From Deltaproteobacteria bacterium (lineage in GTDB: Bacteria; Bdellovibrionota; JAJCYS01), in contig JAJCYS010000006.1 in NCBI GenBank assembly GCA_029262815.1, positions 1 through 36,088 on the forward strand: 36,088 nt of DNA. Reading direction: 5' to 3'. Within the stretch, counting starts at the first letter, position 1. Each line of letters opens with the position of its first letter. The notes beneath the pieces are model-generated. The model was not told the origin of the DNA, ran no database searches, and worked only from the letters and a program-made list of their open reading frames with translations. Of this stretch, positions 26,748 to 34,541 are shown piece by piece. Both the position numbers and the translations under genes were made by a program.

Positions 26748-27749
26748 TTAATTCTCTTCTTCAAGTTCTTGCGAATCTTGGTTTTCGTCATCTTGGAGCT
26801 CATCCTCAGGTAAATCCTCGTCCAGCAGCTCTTCGTCATCTGGGTTGCGAGATTGTCTACGTTGTCGGTTTCGTTGTTGTTGAGCCTGACTGCCTGAACG
26901 ACGGACAGCGCCTCGCTTTCGGACACGACTATCATCTTCGTCGTCTAGATCCTCATCATCTGACAGATCTTCTTCCTCATCTGCAAGGTCGTCTAGATCC
27001 TCATCAAGGGGTTCCTCTTCTTCATCGAAATCCGCATTATCTTGGGCGGGTCCTTCATCACGACGAATGGGCCTCTTGGATGGCGGCGGTCGACGTTTTG
27101 GCCGTTTTACAGGTGCTCTACGCTGTTGTGGCTGGAATCGTCTACGAACTTCTTGTTCTTCATTAATAAGTGTTCCCTCAGATTGCTCGTAGGCTTTTGA
27201 AGGATCGAAACTGCTAAACCGTGAGACGCCGCTCTTTTTCTCGACAGCTTCGCGTTGTACAGGTCCTTTAGACCGCGAACGGATCGTATCATTAGCATCC
27301 AAGTTGATGTTTTTTTGTGGCTGAGGGGCTCTCATAGACCGCTCAACATATACAAGTGCAAATCCAAGTCCAGCACAGAGGAGTAAAACGATCAGCAGTA
27401 ATCCCCATCTGGGGCCCGTTTGAGCGGGTGCAATCTCAGTATAGGAAGTTTCAGGTTCAACTCTGACTTGGGTTTCGAGACTTTCGGGCTCTGCTAAGAT
27501 GATGTCTTCAGCACGAGAAGACGCATCAATTCGATCACGTGTTTGCTTGTGTCGTTTTTTTTGGTCTGTACTGAGGTAAGTTGTAATTTCTTTACGTTGG
27601 GAGATGGCAGTCCAAGTTGCGTGCCCTCGCTCACATACGTAATTATCAAGGGTGAACATCCCCTTTTTGATCTCTTCAGCCAACTCTGGGGTGGTGAATG
27701 GACCATATACTTCTTTATCGTCTGGACGGCGAACTAACCAATTTGACAT
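26748..27749 (-). CDS. GYF_2-domain single-pass membrane protein with charged low-complexity tail
   Basis: A 333-residue protein. Residues 1-60 are a GYF_2-like domain (WLVRRPDDKEVYGPFTTPEL, then a G-...-L-D-N-Y-V and ...ATWTAI), a small fold that binds proline-rich peptides. A linker leads to a single transmembrane helix at 115-135 (GLLLIVLLLCAGLGFALVYV). The rest is unstructured, with a basic, proline-rich patch (PQQRRAPVKRPKRRPPPSKR) then blocks of D, E and R. With a cytoplasmic N-terminus the tail would face the periplasm; the opposite is possible. Function unknown. It is head of the minus-strand run, 41 bp before tilS and divergent from the orphan gene at 27818. Confidence 0.8.
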   Translation of the reverse strand: MSNWLVRRPDDKEVYGPFTTPELAEEIKKGMFTLDNYVCERGHATWTAISQRKEITTYLSTDQKKRHKQTRDRIDASSRAEDIILAEPESLETQVRVEPETSYTEIAPAQTGPRWGLLLIVLLLCAGLGFALVYVERSMRAPQPQKNINLDANDTIRSRSKGPVQREAVEKKSGVSRFSSFDPSKAYEQSEGTLINEEQEVRRRFQPQQRRAPVKRPKRRPPPSKRPIRRDEGPAQDNADFDEEEEPLDEDLDDLADEEEDLSDDEDLDDEDDSRVRKRGAVRRSGSQAQQQRNRQRRQSRNPDDEELLDEDLPEDELQDDENQDSQELEEEN

Positions 27750-27817
27750 ATTATGTATGCTCTTAGTTGTATTCTTACATTATTTTATCGAAAATAGGGA
27801 TAAAGGTGGGAAGTTTT

Positions 27818-28405
27818 ATGAGAAATTTAACGACACTATGCGTTGTAGGCAGTTTGTGTATCATAGGTTGGCAGCCTGTTTTCGGCAGTCAACATCAACC
27901 GGAGTCGGTTGTTCACGCTCCGCCTAAGATCGTAACGATTCAGGAATTCACGCCCGATTGTGCCAGTTCAGTCTTTTTGGATATGGCTTATACAAACTTT
28001 TTTAAAAAACTAAGTTGGCTCAAAGTTAAGCACCTTGGCAATGCACTGAGAGATCAAGTGTACTACTGGGGGGCTTTTCAAGATGTCATGCTTAATTCAT
28101 TCGGTACCCTTGAAAATCCGCCCATGGAAATTATTCTCAGAAACCAGCTCTGTCATTTTCTGAATAAGCGAAAACTGAGGTCTACGCATATTCATGACCC
28201 GTTGTTGCTTAAGTGGTTCAAACGTAACGGAAAAACCATCATTAAGCAGCTTGCACATCAGAGTCAGCTGGTTAAGCAGAAAATCCTAAAAGAATTCCGA
28301 GAAAATACAGAAAATTACAAACAATCTCAAGGGTATAGGGCTTACTTAAATCAAGTAAAAAAGCGTGTCTATGAAGAACAATTCAGGACTAAATCAAAAT
28401 TTTAG
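27818..28405 (+). CDS. Orphan exported helical protein
   Basis: A 195-residue protein from the ATG at 27818, preceded by AAGGTGGGAAG; the frame is open further up to 27767, but the later start gives a correct signal (MRNLTTLCVVGSLCIIGWQPVFG, cut near SQHQP). The mature part is helical and very basic at the end (KKRVYEEQFRTKSKF). Two cysteines (in PDCASSV and NQLCHFL) could pair in the periplasm. No family is recognised. It is divergent from the GYF gene and 107 bp ahead of rpoZ, so probably a separate unit. Confidence 0.7.
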   Translation: MRNLTTLCVVGSLCIIGWQPVFGSQHQPESVVHAPPKIVTIQEFTPDCASSVFLDMAYTNFFKKLSWLKVKHLGNALRDQVYYWGAFQDVMLNSFGTLENPPMEIILRNQLCHFLNKRKLRSTHIHDPLLLKWFKRNGKTIIKQLAHQSQLVKQKILKEFRENTENYKQSQGYRAYLNQVKKRVYEEQFRTKSKF

Positions 28406-28512
28406 AGATAAATTAGCTCACTAGGACACGCCCTAGCCTTGCAGCTGGCACTCTCAAGCACAGTGTGGTAGATTGGTGACTTGTCAAAAACCAAACAGGA
28501 GTGGTGTAACCC

Positions 28513-28719
28513 ATGGCAAGAATCACAGTTGAAGATTGTTTAGATAAAGTCAGCAACCGATTTGTCCTTATTCATGCCTCTGCGAAGCGGGCCAGGCAGA
28601 TCATTAGTGGCGCTCAGAGTCTTGTCGAAGAAGACAATAAACCCCCTGTTATTGCCTTAAGAGAGATCGCTGCAGGCAAAGTCGATGTGACTTTTCGAGG
28701 TCACGACAACTTAAAATAG
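28513..28719 (+). CDS. rpoZ: RNA polymerase omega subunit
   Basis: A 68-residue protein assisting assembly of RNA polymerase by folding the beta-prime subunit; in many bacteria it also forms part of a ppGpp site. The family pattern is clear: [29 protein letters not shown] and [14 protein letters not shown]. It is a little shorter than E. coli omega (91). AGGAGTGG lies about 9 bases before the ATG. It is followed 52 bp on by the DUF4340-cyclophilin gene, and the two and the tRNA may be one transcript. Confidence 0.96.
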   Translation: MARITVEDCLDKVSNRFVLIHASAKRARQIISGAQSLVEEDNKPPVIALREIAAGKVDVTFRGHDNLK

Positions 28720-28771
28720 CATCCATAGCACAATTTGACCTTTTTTGAATACGCTTCTTAAGGAGGACACC

Positions 28772-30775
28772 ATGATAAAAAAGCGCAATCGTTTGTTGGT
28801 GTGGGTTACGGGGGCCGCATTATGTCTAGGGGCTTACGTCTATTTTTATGAGGTTGTTTACAAAAATAACCAAAAAAAGAAAAATGTTGAATCACAAAAA
28901 CTCTTAGCATCAATCCAAGATAATGTGACCCGAGTCGTGTTGCATAATGACCACGGCAAACAAGTTTGGAAATACGAAGATGGGAAATGGGTCTTCGTCG
29001 AACCCATCGCTACAGAGGCGGATCAATCACAAATCACGAATGTGTTGAATAATATTTTCGTGTTGGCATTTCAAAAAACGGTACCTGACATCCCATTTAA
29101 AAGATTCAAACACTTTGGCCTCACGAAAGATGCGCCCCATAAAAAGTACATTGAATTTCACTATAAAGAAGGCACTCAGAAGAAAGTGATCACCTTAGTT
29201 CTTGGAGACGACGCACCTGTGGGACAAGAGTTTTATGCTGTTGTGACTCATACCTCTTTTGATACCCAGCCTGATGCTGCTTACGAAAAAAATCCTCCGA
29301 ATCTTTATTTGCTCAAGAAGATTACCAAAAATCACCTTAATAAACCGGCTACAGACTTTAGGTCTAAAGTCATCTTTGATATTGACGGACGACAACTTAC
29401 AGAGCTTCAATTTCAGTCTCAGAAACAATCCAAAAAACAGATCATCACACGAAACGTCTCCTCTGAACCACAATCTTTGGTTAAGAACCTTACATGGCTA
29501 TTGAATAACACGTTTCCTGTGCAAGAAACGAAGTTAGACAGTCTGGTATCGGATTTAAATGGGATGCGGGTGAAGGCGTTTATTGATGAAACACCCACTG
29601 ATAAAGTTCTTAAGAATTACGGCTTGCACAAACCTGACATGACGATTCACTATAAAACCAAGAAAAATGAGCTGGTGAGTTTTAAGTATCGTAAAGATAT
29701 CAAAATGAAAACTGAAGGTACGCTTTGGGTGTCAGGACGCAATCTGCTCTATCGAATTTCTCATAAATCTGCTGAAAAATTTTTGGTTAAGAAAGGACGT
29801 TTTATTTTAAAAACACCGTTTGAAAAATTACGTGCTCAGAATTTACAGGGGCTTTCCTTTTTTCATAGAGGCAAGCAGAAGGTTGCCCTAGCCTCTGTCA
29901 AGGGAAAATGGCTCCTTGAGCCCGGTCCTGTATTTATTGAGGATGATCCCATTGAGGAAGTCGAGAAAACCTTAAACGGGCTCAGTGCGGATTCTTATGG
30001 TGTACTCAAAAAAAATACCTATGACGCCAAGGTATGGCCCATGATGATGACGGCCCAATTTCCCGAGAAAAAGCAGGAGTTGTGGATTCGGTTTTTGGGC
30101 AAGAAGAAGCTTCAGATGGCCCTTCCCCGATACGGATTAACCTTGACGGTAAGCAAAAAAGAGTTGAGAAATCAGATCCAGTCATTTTTCACTCGCGAGT
30201 TTTTCAATGAACCCTTGGACGCACCTCTAAAAATTGTGCAAAATACTCCAAAACAAAATGAAAGGAAGAATCATATGTTGACAGAACCACTATCCACAAA
30301 CGTACAGAAGCCAGAATCTAAGTGGGCTGAAAAGCTCCCTGCAAAGGTTCAAGCTGTTTTGAACATCAAAGACAGAGGAGAAATCACTCTGGAGTTGGAT
30401 AACCAGAAGGCGCCGTTGACGACGTCGAACTTCGTCAATTTAGCCCTACATAAATTTTATGACGGGCTGTCCTTTCACCGAGTGATTGCAGATTTTATGG
30501 CTCAAGGTGGGGATCCTGACGGTAATGGATCTGGCGGACCAGGATATAAGTTTGAGGATGAGACGACGAATGGATTGGGTCATACCAAAGGCGCCATTAG
30601 TATGGCAAACAGTGGGCCGAATACCAATGGTAGTCAGTTTTTTATCACGTTTGAACCACAGCCGCATTTGGATGGCAAGCACACGGTGTTTGGAAAAGTA
30701 ATTAAAGGCATGGAAGTGGTGGACCAGATCAAACAAGGTGATATGATATCCAGCGTTCAAATCTTTAGGCCATAA
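28772..30775 (+). CDS. Fusion: DUF4340 membrane-anchored protein plus cyclophilin-type peptidyl-prolyl isomerase
   Basis: A 667-residue protein from the ATG at 28772, which has GGAGGA upstream; an ATG at 28745 is less well placed. Residues 8-26 are a signal anchor. Residues 27-500 have the repeated beta-strand layout of DUF4340 proteins (for example [20 protein letters not shown], later [13 protein letters not shown]), a family linked to gliding and ABC-type export loci. Residues about 523-667 are a complete cyclophilin: FHRVI (R570), [48 protein letters not shown]. Cyclophilins speed cis-trans isomerisation of proline bonds. The fused protein would carry this domain outside the inner membrane. 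An internal ATG at 30275 with its own Shine-Dalgarno may also make a free 167-residue enzyme. Confidence 0.88.
   Translation: MIKKRNRLLVWVTGAALCLGAYVYFYEVVYKNNQKKKNVESQKLLASIQDNVTRVVLHNDHGKQVWKYEDGKWVFVEPIATEADQSQITNVLNNIFVLAFQKTVPDIPFKRFKHFGLTKDAPHKKYIEFHYKEGTQKKVITLVLGDDAPVGQEFYAVVTHTSFDTQPDAAYEKNPPNLYLLKKITKNHLNKPATDFRSKVIFDIDGRQLTELQFQSQKQSKKQIITRNVSSEPQSLVKNLTWLLNNTFPVQETKLDSLVSDLNGMRVKAFIDETPTDKVLKNYGLHKPDMTIHYKTKKNELVSFKYRKDIKMKTEGTLWVSGRNLLYRISHKSAEKFLVKKGRFILKTPFEKLRAQNLQGLSFFHRGKQKVALASVKGKWLLEPGPVFIEDDPIEEVEKTLNGLSADSYGVLKKNTYDAKVWPMMMTAQFPEKKQELWIRFLGKKKLQMALPRYGLTLTVSKKELRNQIQSFFTREFFNEPLDAPLKIVQNTPKQNERKNHMLTEPLSTNVQKPESKWAEKLPAKVQAVLNIKDRGEITLELDNQKAPLTTSNFVNLALHKFYDGLSFHRVIADFMAQGGDPDGNGSGGPGYKFEDETTNGLGHTKGAISMANSGPNTNGSQFFITFEPQPHLDGKHTVFGKVIKGMEVVDQIKQGDMISSVQIFRP
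30261..30277 (+). promoter_or_regulatory. Candidate internal ribosome binding site and start for a free cyclophilin
   Basis: AAAGGAAGAATCAT and then ATG (30275) lie in frame with the fusion gene at residue 502. The AGGAAG core and 6-base gap are good, and the product ([10 protein letters not shown]...) would be 167 residues, a normal size for a cytoplasmic PpiB-like enzyme, and would lack the membrane anchor. Confidence 0.5.
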
Positions 30776-30788
30776 GTCTACAGGCAGT

Positions 30789-30877
30789 GCCCGCGTGGTG
30801 GAATTGGTAGACACACAGGACTTAAAATCCTGCGGAAGGTGACTTCTGTGCCAGTTCGATTCTGGCCGCGGGTACCA
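30789..30877 (+). tRNA. tRNA-Leu (UAA)
   Basis: GCCCGCG at the 5' end pairs with CGCGGGT at the 3' end, with one G-U pair, followed by ACCA encoded in the DNA. The D-arm is GGTGGAATTGGTAGACAC, the anticodon loop CTTAAAA gives anticodon TAA with a 5-bp stem (CAGGA/TCCTG), the long variable arm (GGAAG, loop, CTTCT) is as expected for a class II tRNA, and the T-arm has GTTCGAT. It begins 13 bases after the DUF4340-cyclophilin stop and ends just before a strong terminator. Confidence 0.97.
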
Positions 30878-30890
30878 CGCTTTTACAAAA

Positions 30891-30928
30891 GGGATCGTGT
30901 AGTTTAACGCTGCACGATCCCTTTTTTT
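30891..30928 (+). terminator. Intrinsic terminator after tRNA-Leu
   Basis: GGGATCGTG, a 13-base loop, CACGATCCC and TTTTTTT give a perfect 9-bp stem with a 7-T tail, 13 bases after the tRNA CCA end. Confidence 0.92.
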
Positions 30929-30958
30929 GTCATCCCTGCGCAGGAAGGCAGGGATCCA
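30929..30958. repeat. GTCATCCC-family palindrome after the tRNA terminator
   Basis: GTCATCCCTGCGCAGGAAGG then CAGGGATCCA. It shares GTCATCCCTGCG and GGCAGGGATCCAT with the copy at 22275 (opposite strand). Confidence 0.7.
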
Positions 30959-30973
30959 TCTTGTCTAACACTG

Positions 30974-31001
30974 TTACATTCAATAGTTTTCTTGTTATGA
31001 T
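30974..31001 (+). promoter_or_regulatory. Candidate extended -10 promoter for the small lipoprotein gene
   Basis: TTACAT, 16 bases, then TGTTATGAT, which is an extended -10 box (TG, one base, TATGAT). The start would lie near 31008, giving a leader of about 32 bases with AGGGGGA as ribosome binding site. Confidence 0.4.
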
Positions 31002-31039
31002 AGACGGCATATTTAATAAATTTCAGGGGGAAAATCAAT

Positions 31040-31444
31040 ATGGGATTGAATACTAAAAGTAATATTCTTGTGAGCATGTTTGCTGTGCTTATAATTTCAA
31101 CGGTGGTCTTGTTCAGTAGTTGCAAAAATGATGGTGATCCAGAGGGACCACAACCAGGAGGTTCTGGTAGTTCTCCTTGTAATATAAGTGGGACCGTAAC
31201 GGGTATGGGTACAGGTTCGATTACATTTACAATTGAACCGCCTACGCCTGCTCAATCAATAACGCAAGGCGATGGAGCCTTTACAGGCTCTGCGGCAGTT
31301 GCAGATGGCACTACATTCATAATTACTGTAGTAAGTAATACGGATGGCAATACGTGTCTATTTGGGAACTCTACTAGCGTGTCTTCAGGCACAATGGCTT
31401 GCGGTACAAATAACACGGGCCACACTATTACCTGTGTTCCATAA
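31040..31444 (+). CDS. Small lipoprotein, beta-rich
   Basis: A 134-residue protein with a lipoprotein signal (MGLNTKSN..., lipobox F-S-S-C, C28) and a mature part of about 107 residues rich in G, S, T and N, with four cysteines (CNIS, CLFG, CGTN, CVP) that could form two disulfides. The alternating pattern (ISGTVTGMGTGSITFTI, FIITVVSN) suggests a small beta-sandwich or Ig-like unit. No family is recognised. AGGGGGA lies 9-15 bases before the ATG. It is a single gene between a palindrome and a 26-bp inverted repeat. Confidence 0.75.
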   Translation: MGLNTKSNILVSMFAVLIISTVVLFSSCKNDGDPEGPQPGGSGSSPCNISGTVTGMGTGSITFTIEPPTPAQSITQGDGAFTGSAAVADGTTFIITVVSNTDGNTCLFGNSTSVSSGTMACGTNNTGHTITCVP

Positions 31445-31462
31445 CCTAATTATTAGAGATTG

Positions 31463-31518
31463 CTAGATAGTTCGGGGACAGCCACTTATAATTAAGTGGC
31501 TGTCCCCGAATTATCTAG
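31463..31518. repeat. 26-bp inverted repeat with TTCGGGGACAGCCACTTA core
   Basis: Two 26-base arms (31463-31488 and 31493-31518) differ at one base and are separated by TAAT. The arm core TTCGGGGACAGCCACTTA resembles palindromes often found near REP-associated tyrosine transposase (RAYT, IS200-like) genes, from memory. No transposase is present here, so this may be a dispersed copy or a terminator of the lipoprotein gene without a T tract. Confidence 0.8.
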
Positions 31519-31589
31519 TTTATTCACATACTACTGAAACCCTTAAGGAAAGTTGAAGTGTGGCCGATACGGACAATATAGGAGTCCGT

Positions 31590-34538
31590 ATGAATAGGTT
31601 TATCAAGCAATATCGCACATTTATTGGATGCATGGTGTGCTACATCTTTCTTGGGACCACCAGTTTGATCCCCCTCCCCCCCCTAAGCCAAACTCAAGAG
31701 CCTTTTGGCGCTTTTTTGAGCAAGTTGACTCAGTGGCAAACCGCCAATGCTGAAAAAATAGGCAAAAAGATAAACTACTCCATTGTAAAAAAAGAAACAG
31801 ATGAGGATACAGGAGTAGAGGAAGATTCCGAAAATGGTGAAACCTCCGAAACAGCACCCATCGATCAAGCCAATTATCAAAAGATTATAAAATACTATGA
31901 CGCAACCAATGAAGTCCAAAAGCCTATATTTGGCCATGAAGCCTTTACCAATGAGGTGGTCCTTACAATCACGGAAGGACATAACTCAGAAAAACTAATC
32001 TCAAAAGACAAAAATAGTCCTGAGGTTGCAACCCTGGACACCTTGTTAAAAACCTATTTAGAAGCACTGAGTAACACCTATGGCTACGATGCTAAGGCAT
32101 TTTTTGTCATTCCAGAAGCTCAAAGCAACATAGAAAAAGTAGAATTTAATAAATTGGACTTTTTTTCATCGATTGAGCAAATTGAATCAGTCAACATCAT
32201 TAGCGAGGACAAACTGAATCGAAATGATATTGCCAAGGAGTCTTTCGTCAGACAACTTCAACTCTACATCAAATATGTCTGCGAACGTGCAATCAAACAT
32301 GGAATGACAAAAAACCAAAAAAATGATCTTGATTTTGGCGAACCCTTTTCCTGTAGTAACTTAGCAATTCGTGCAGATCTATTTCCCTATCCTTTTGACT
32401 CAGCCAATGCGTATGAAGATGAGGAGGAAAACGAATACGTCACACAAACGCACGTTACACAAGGCCGGCATGATTACGAGGGTTGGGCACTCGCTAATTT
32501 GGTTCGTACGTTTGTTTGTAAGGTCCGAGATATCAAAGAAGACGAATCCGTCGTCGATGCAACATTAGGCCTCTTTCATAGCGATAACATAACTGTCGAT
32601 AACAAACAAAAAATGATAAAGGAATTTGGTGGACTCCATGGAGGCTGTAACGGACCAGACTACGATGGCGTATCATTCGAAAATTATACTTCAGATAGCA
32701 CTCCAGACTTTGAGGCTCCTGTAAAACAAGTCAAGCAAATCAAAGGTAGATACGATTCAACAGATGAAGGAAAAGATAAAAAAATAGAGCGACTCAAATT
32801 ACCAGATGTAATTAAAGATAAACCGATTTATACCTACCTACCCAAATTCAACTATTTGCAAGCCAAAGCCTTCACCGTGCTCAAAGGTCCATCCGGATTA
32901 GCTGCTTTTATTAAAGGTAGAGGCGAACTCTACAAGGTTGGGAAAGCGCCTAAAAGACGATTACTGTACATGAATCTAAACCAGAATTTTCAGCAGATTG
33001 AGGATTTAGATTCAGGCACAAACTACAACGACTTTTTTAAGCAACTCATTGAGGAGCCTCAGCGTATTACGCAGTTCTGGGCTGGAACATTCAAATTTGT
33101 GCAAGCGACAGATCCGTATGTACAACCAAAGTTAAAAGAAATTACCAAAGCCACAAGAGGCGTAGGTGTCGGCAGCTCTGTAAAGGCGATTGTAAAAAAT
33201 AATATCTTTTATAATCAGTATCTATCCAAAGCAGGTGGCGAACAGTCTTTGGATCTTGGATATCATTTCAACACCATCTCCATGGGCTGGCTCACTCAGT
33301 TTTTTGGGTTCACCAACAATGCATTCATCACCAAAACCAAAAAGGACAAGACAAAATCCATTGAAACCACACCGCTCTTCAAACTCTTTATGGGTATCAG
33401 CGACCAAGGATACACCTACCCTGCCCTTGTCTATGACTCAGAAGAACAAGTCCTTTACGATGTTGCGACCGCAACCGAATTGATCAAGGAAGATCTAAAA
33501 ATCGAAGGCGAAACCCCACGTGGGGATTCGATGATGTTCGTCCCCCCCTTGCTCAACAAAGCACTCCATGAGGAGTTCAGCCCTGAAACCATTCATATGT
33601 TTCCGGGGCCGAAACTCTCTGAAATCAAACGACAGTCAAGTAGTTCACGGTACCCAAAAAGTCAATCAGTGACCCCCAAACGGTGGCACTTCCCCCTTAA
33701 CGATTCCGATATGCTTTTGGGGGCCCCATTCATTGGAAAAAATAAAAAAGCTACCCCGTTTGTGGGCATTTCTGGCGATAAAGTGATTGATGCGATGCGG
33801 GCATATAACCTCAACATCATTCAAGCATTAGGTCGACAGTGTATGATCAGCGGTGCGTTCGAACCTGTCTTACAGAATGTCAAAGACTGTATGAAAGAAG
33901 AAAAAGAGTTTGATCAAAATTCAGACCCACAAATTGTGGCTGGAACCAAAATCACACCCGACTGTTTAGCGTTAGCTCAAGAACAAACCACTGCCAAAAG
34001 TCATGAGCAAAACTTCTGTATGGGGCTGTTGGGTTTGATGCTGAATCAAGAGGCAAATTTGAATACCCGACAGTGTAGCGACCCTGATCGGAGTTACGAA
34101 TGGCGCCCATGGGGTTTATGTGCCTTTCACTCTTGGGGTGATACCGCATTGACCGTCGGTGTAGGGGCCTTGGCGATTGTCGGTATTTTAGGGGTCATCA
34201 GTCTTATCAGTCTTGCCTCTGGTAACGGCTTCTTCTGGTCGAAGAAAAAGAAGAAGAAGAAAAGAAAGGGTAAAGCACAACCGCCACCTAAACCAGATGA
34301 TAAAAAAGACGACAAAAAAGATCAACCTTCAACACAACCTCCTACTGATTCACAAAAAGATCTCCAAGAACGCCAAAACAGAGCCGAAGACGCCCGAGGC
34401 GAGACAAGAACCTTCCCACCTCGTACACTCCAGCGAAGTACGGGTACTACCAGACCTACGACCAGCCCATTTCAACAAGAACAACAACCCAAAAGTCCGA
34501 CATTCAGAACCCCAGGACGGTTTCAATTTGGACAATGA
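31590..34538 (+). CDS. Large exported orphan protein with C-terminal membrane anchor and polybasic, proline-rich tail
   Basis: A 982-residue protein from the ATG at 31590, with AGGAG 6 bases before it; the GTG at 31560 has no such site. Residues 13-31 are a signal segment. About 820 residues of polar mixed structure follow, with paired cysteines (GRQCMISG, VKDCMKEE, PDCLAL, NFCMG, RQCSDPD, GLCAFHS). A transmembrane helix at 853-876 (TVGVGALAIVGILGVISLIS) is followed by SKKKKKKKRKGKAQ, a stop-transfer signal, then a tail rich in P, K, Q and T that should stay in the cytoplasm. The large part would face outward. I do not recognise a family. It precedes the next exported gene by 3 bp and is surely co-transcribed with it. 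Confidence 0.8.
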   Translation: MNRFIKQYRTFIGCMVCYIFLGTTSLIPLPPLSQTQEPFGAFLSKLTQWQTANAEKIGKKINYSIVKKETDEDTGVEEDSENGETSETAPIDQANYQKIIKYYDATNEVQKPIFGHEAFTNEVVLTITEGHNSEKLISKDKNSPEVATLDTLLKTYLEALSNTYGYDAKAFFVIPEAQSNIEKVEFNKLDFFSSIEQIESVNIISEDKLNRNDIAKESFVRQLQLYIKYVCERAIKHGMTKNQKNDLDFGEPFSCSNLAIRADLFPYPFDSANAYEDEEENEYVTQTHVTQGRHDYEGWALANLVRTFVCKVRDIKEDESVVDATLGLFHSDNITVDNKQKMIKEFGGLHGGCNGPDYDGVSFENYTSDSTPDFEAPVKQVKQIKGRYDSTDEGKDKKIERLKLPDVIKDKPIYTYLPKFNYLQAKAFTVLKGPSGLAAFIKGRGELYKVGKAPKRRLLYMNLNQNFQQIEDLDSGTNYNDFFKQLIEEPQRITQFWAGTFKFVQATDPYVQPKLKEITKATRGVGVGSSVKAIVKNNIFYNQYLSKAGGEQSLDLGYHFNTISMGWLTQFFGFTNNAFITKTKKDKTKSIETTPLFKLFMGISDQGYTYPALVYDSEEQVLYDVATATELIKEDLKIEGETPRGDSMMFVPPLLNKALHEEFSPETIHMFPGPKLSEIKRQSSSSRYPKSQSVTPKRWHFPLNDSDMLLGAPFIGKNKKATPFVGISGDKVIDAMRAYNLNIIQALGRQCMISGAFEPVLQNVKDCMKEEKEFDQNSDPQIVAGTKITPDCLALAQEQTTAKSHEQNFCMGLLGLMLNQEANLNTRQCSDPDRSYEWRPWGLCAFHSWGDTALTVGVGALAIVGILGVISLISLASGNGFFWSKKKKKKKRKGKAQPPPKPDDKKDDKKDQPSTQPPTDSQKDLQERQNRAEDARGETRTFPPRTLQRSTGTTRPTTSPFQQEQQPKSPTFRTPGRFQFGQ

Positions 34539-34541
34539 GGT

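Noticed and set aside
28449..28470. TGGCAC before rpoZ as a sigma-54 promoter
   Set aside because: The second half (TTGCW) is missing at the required 5-base gap, so this is a chance half-site.
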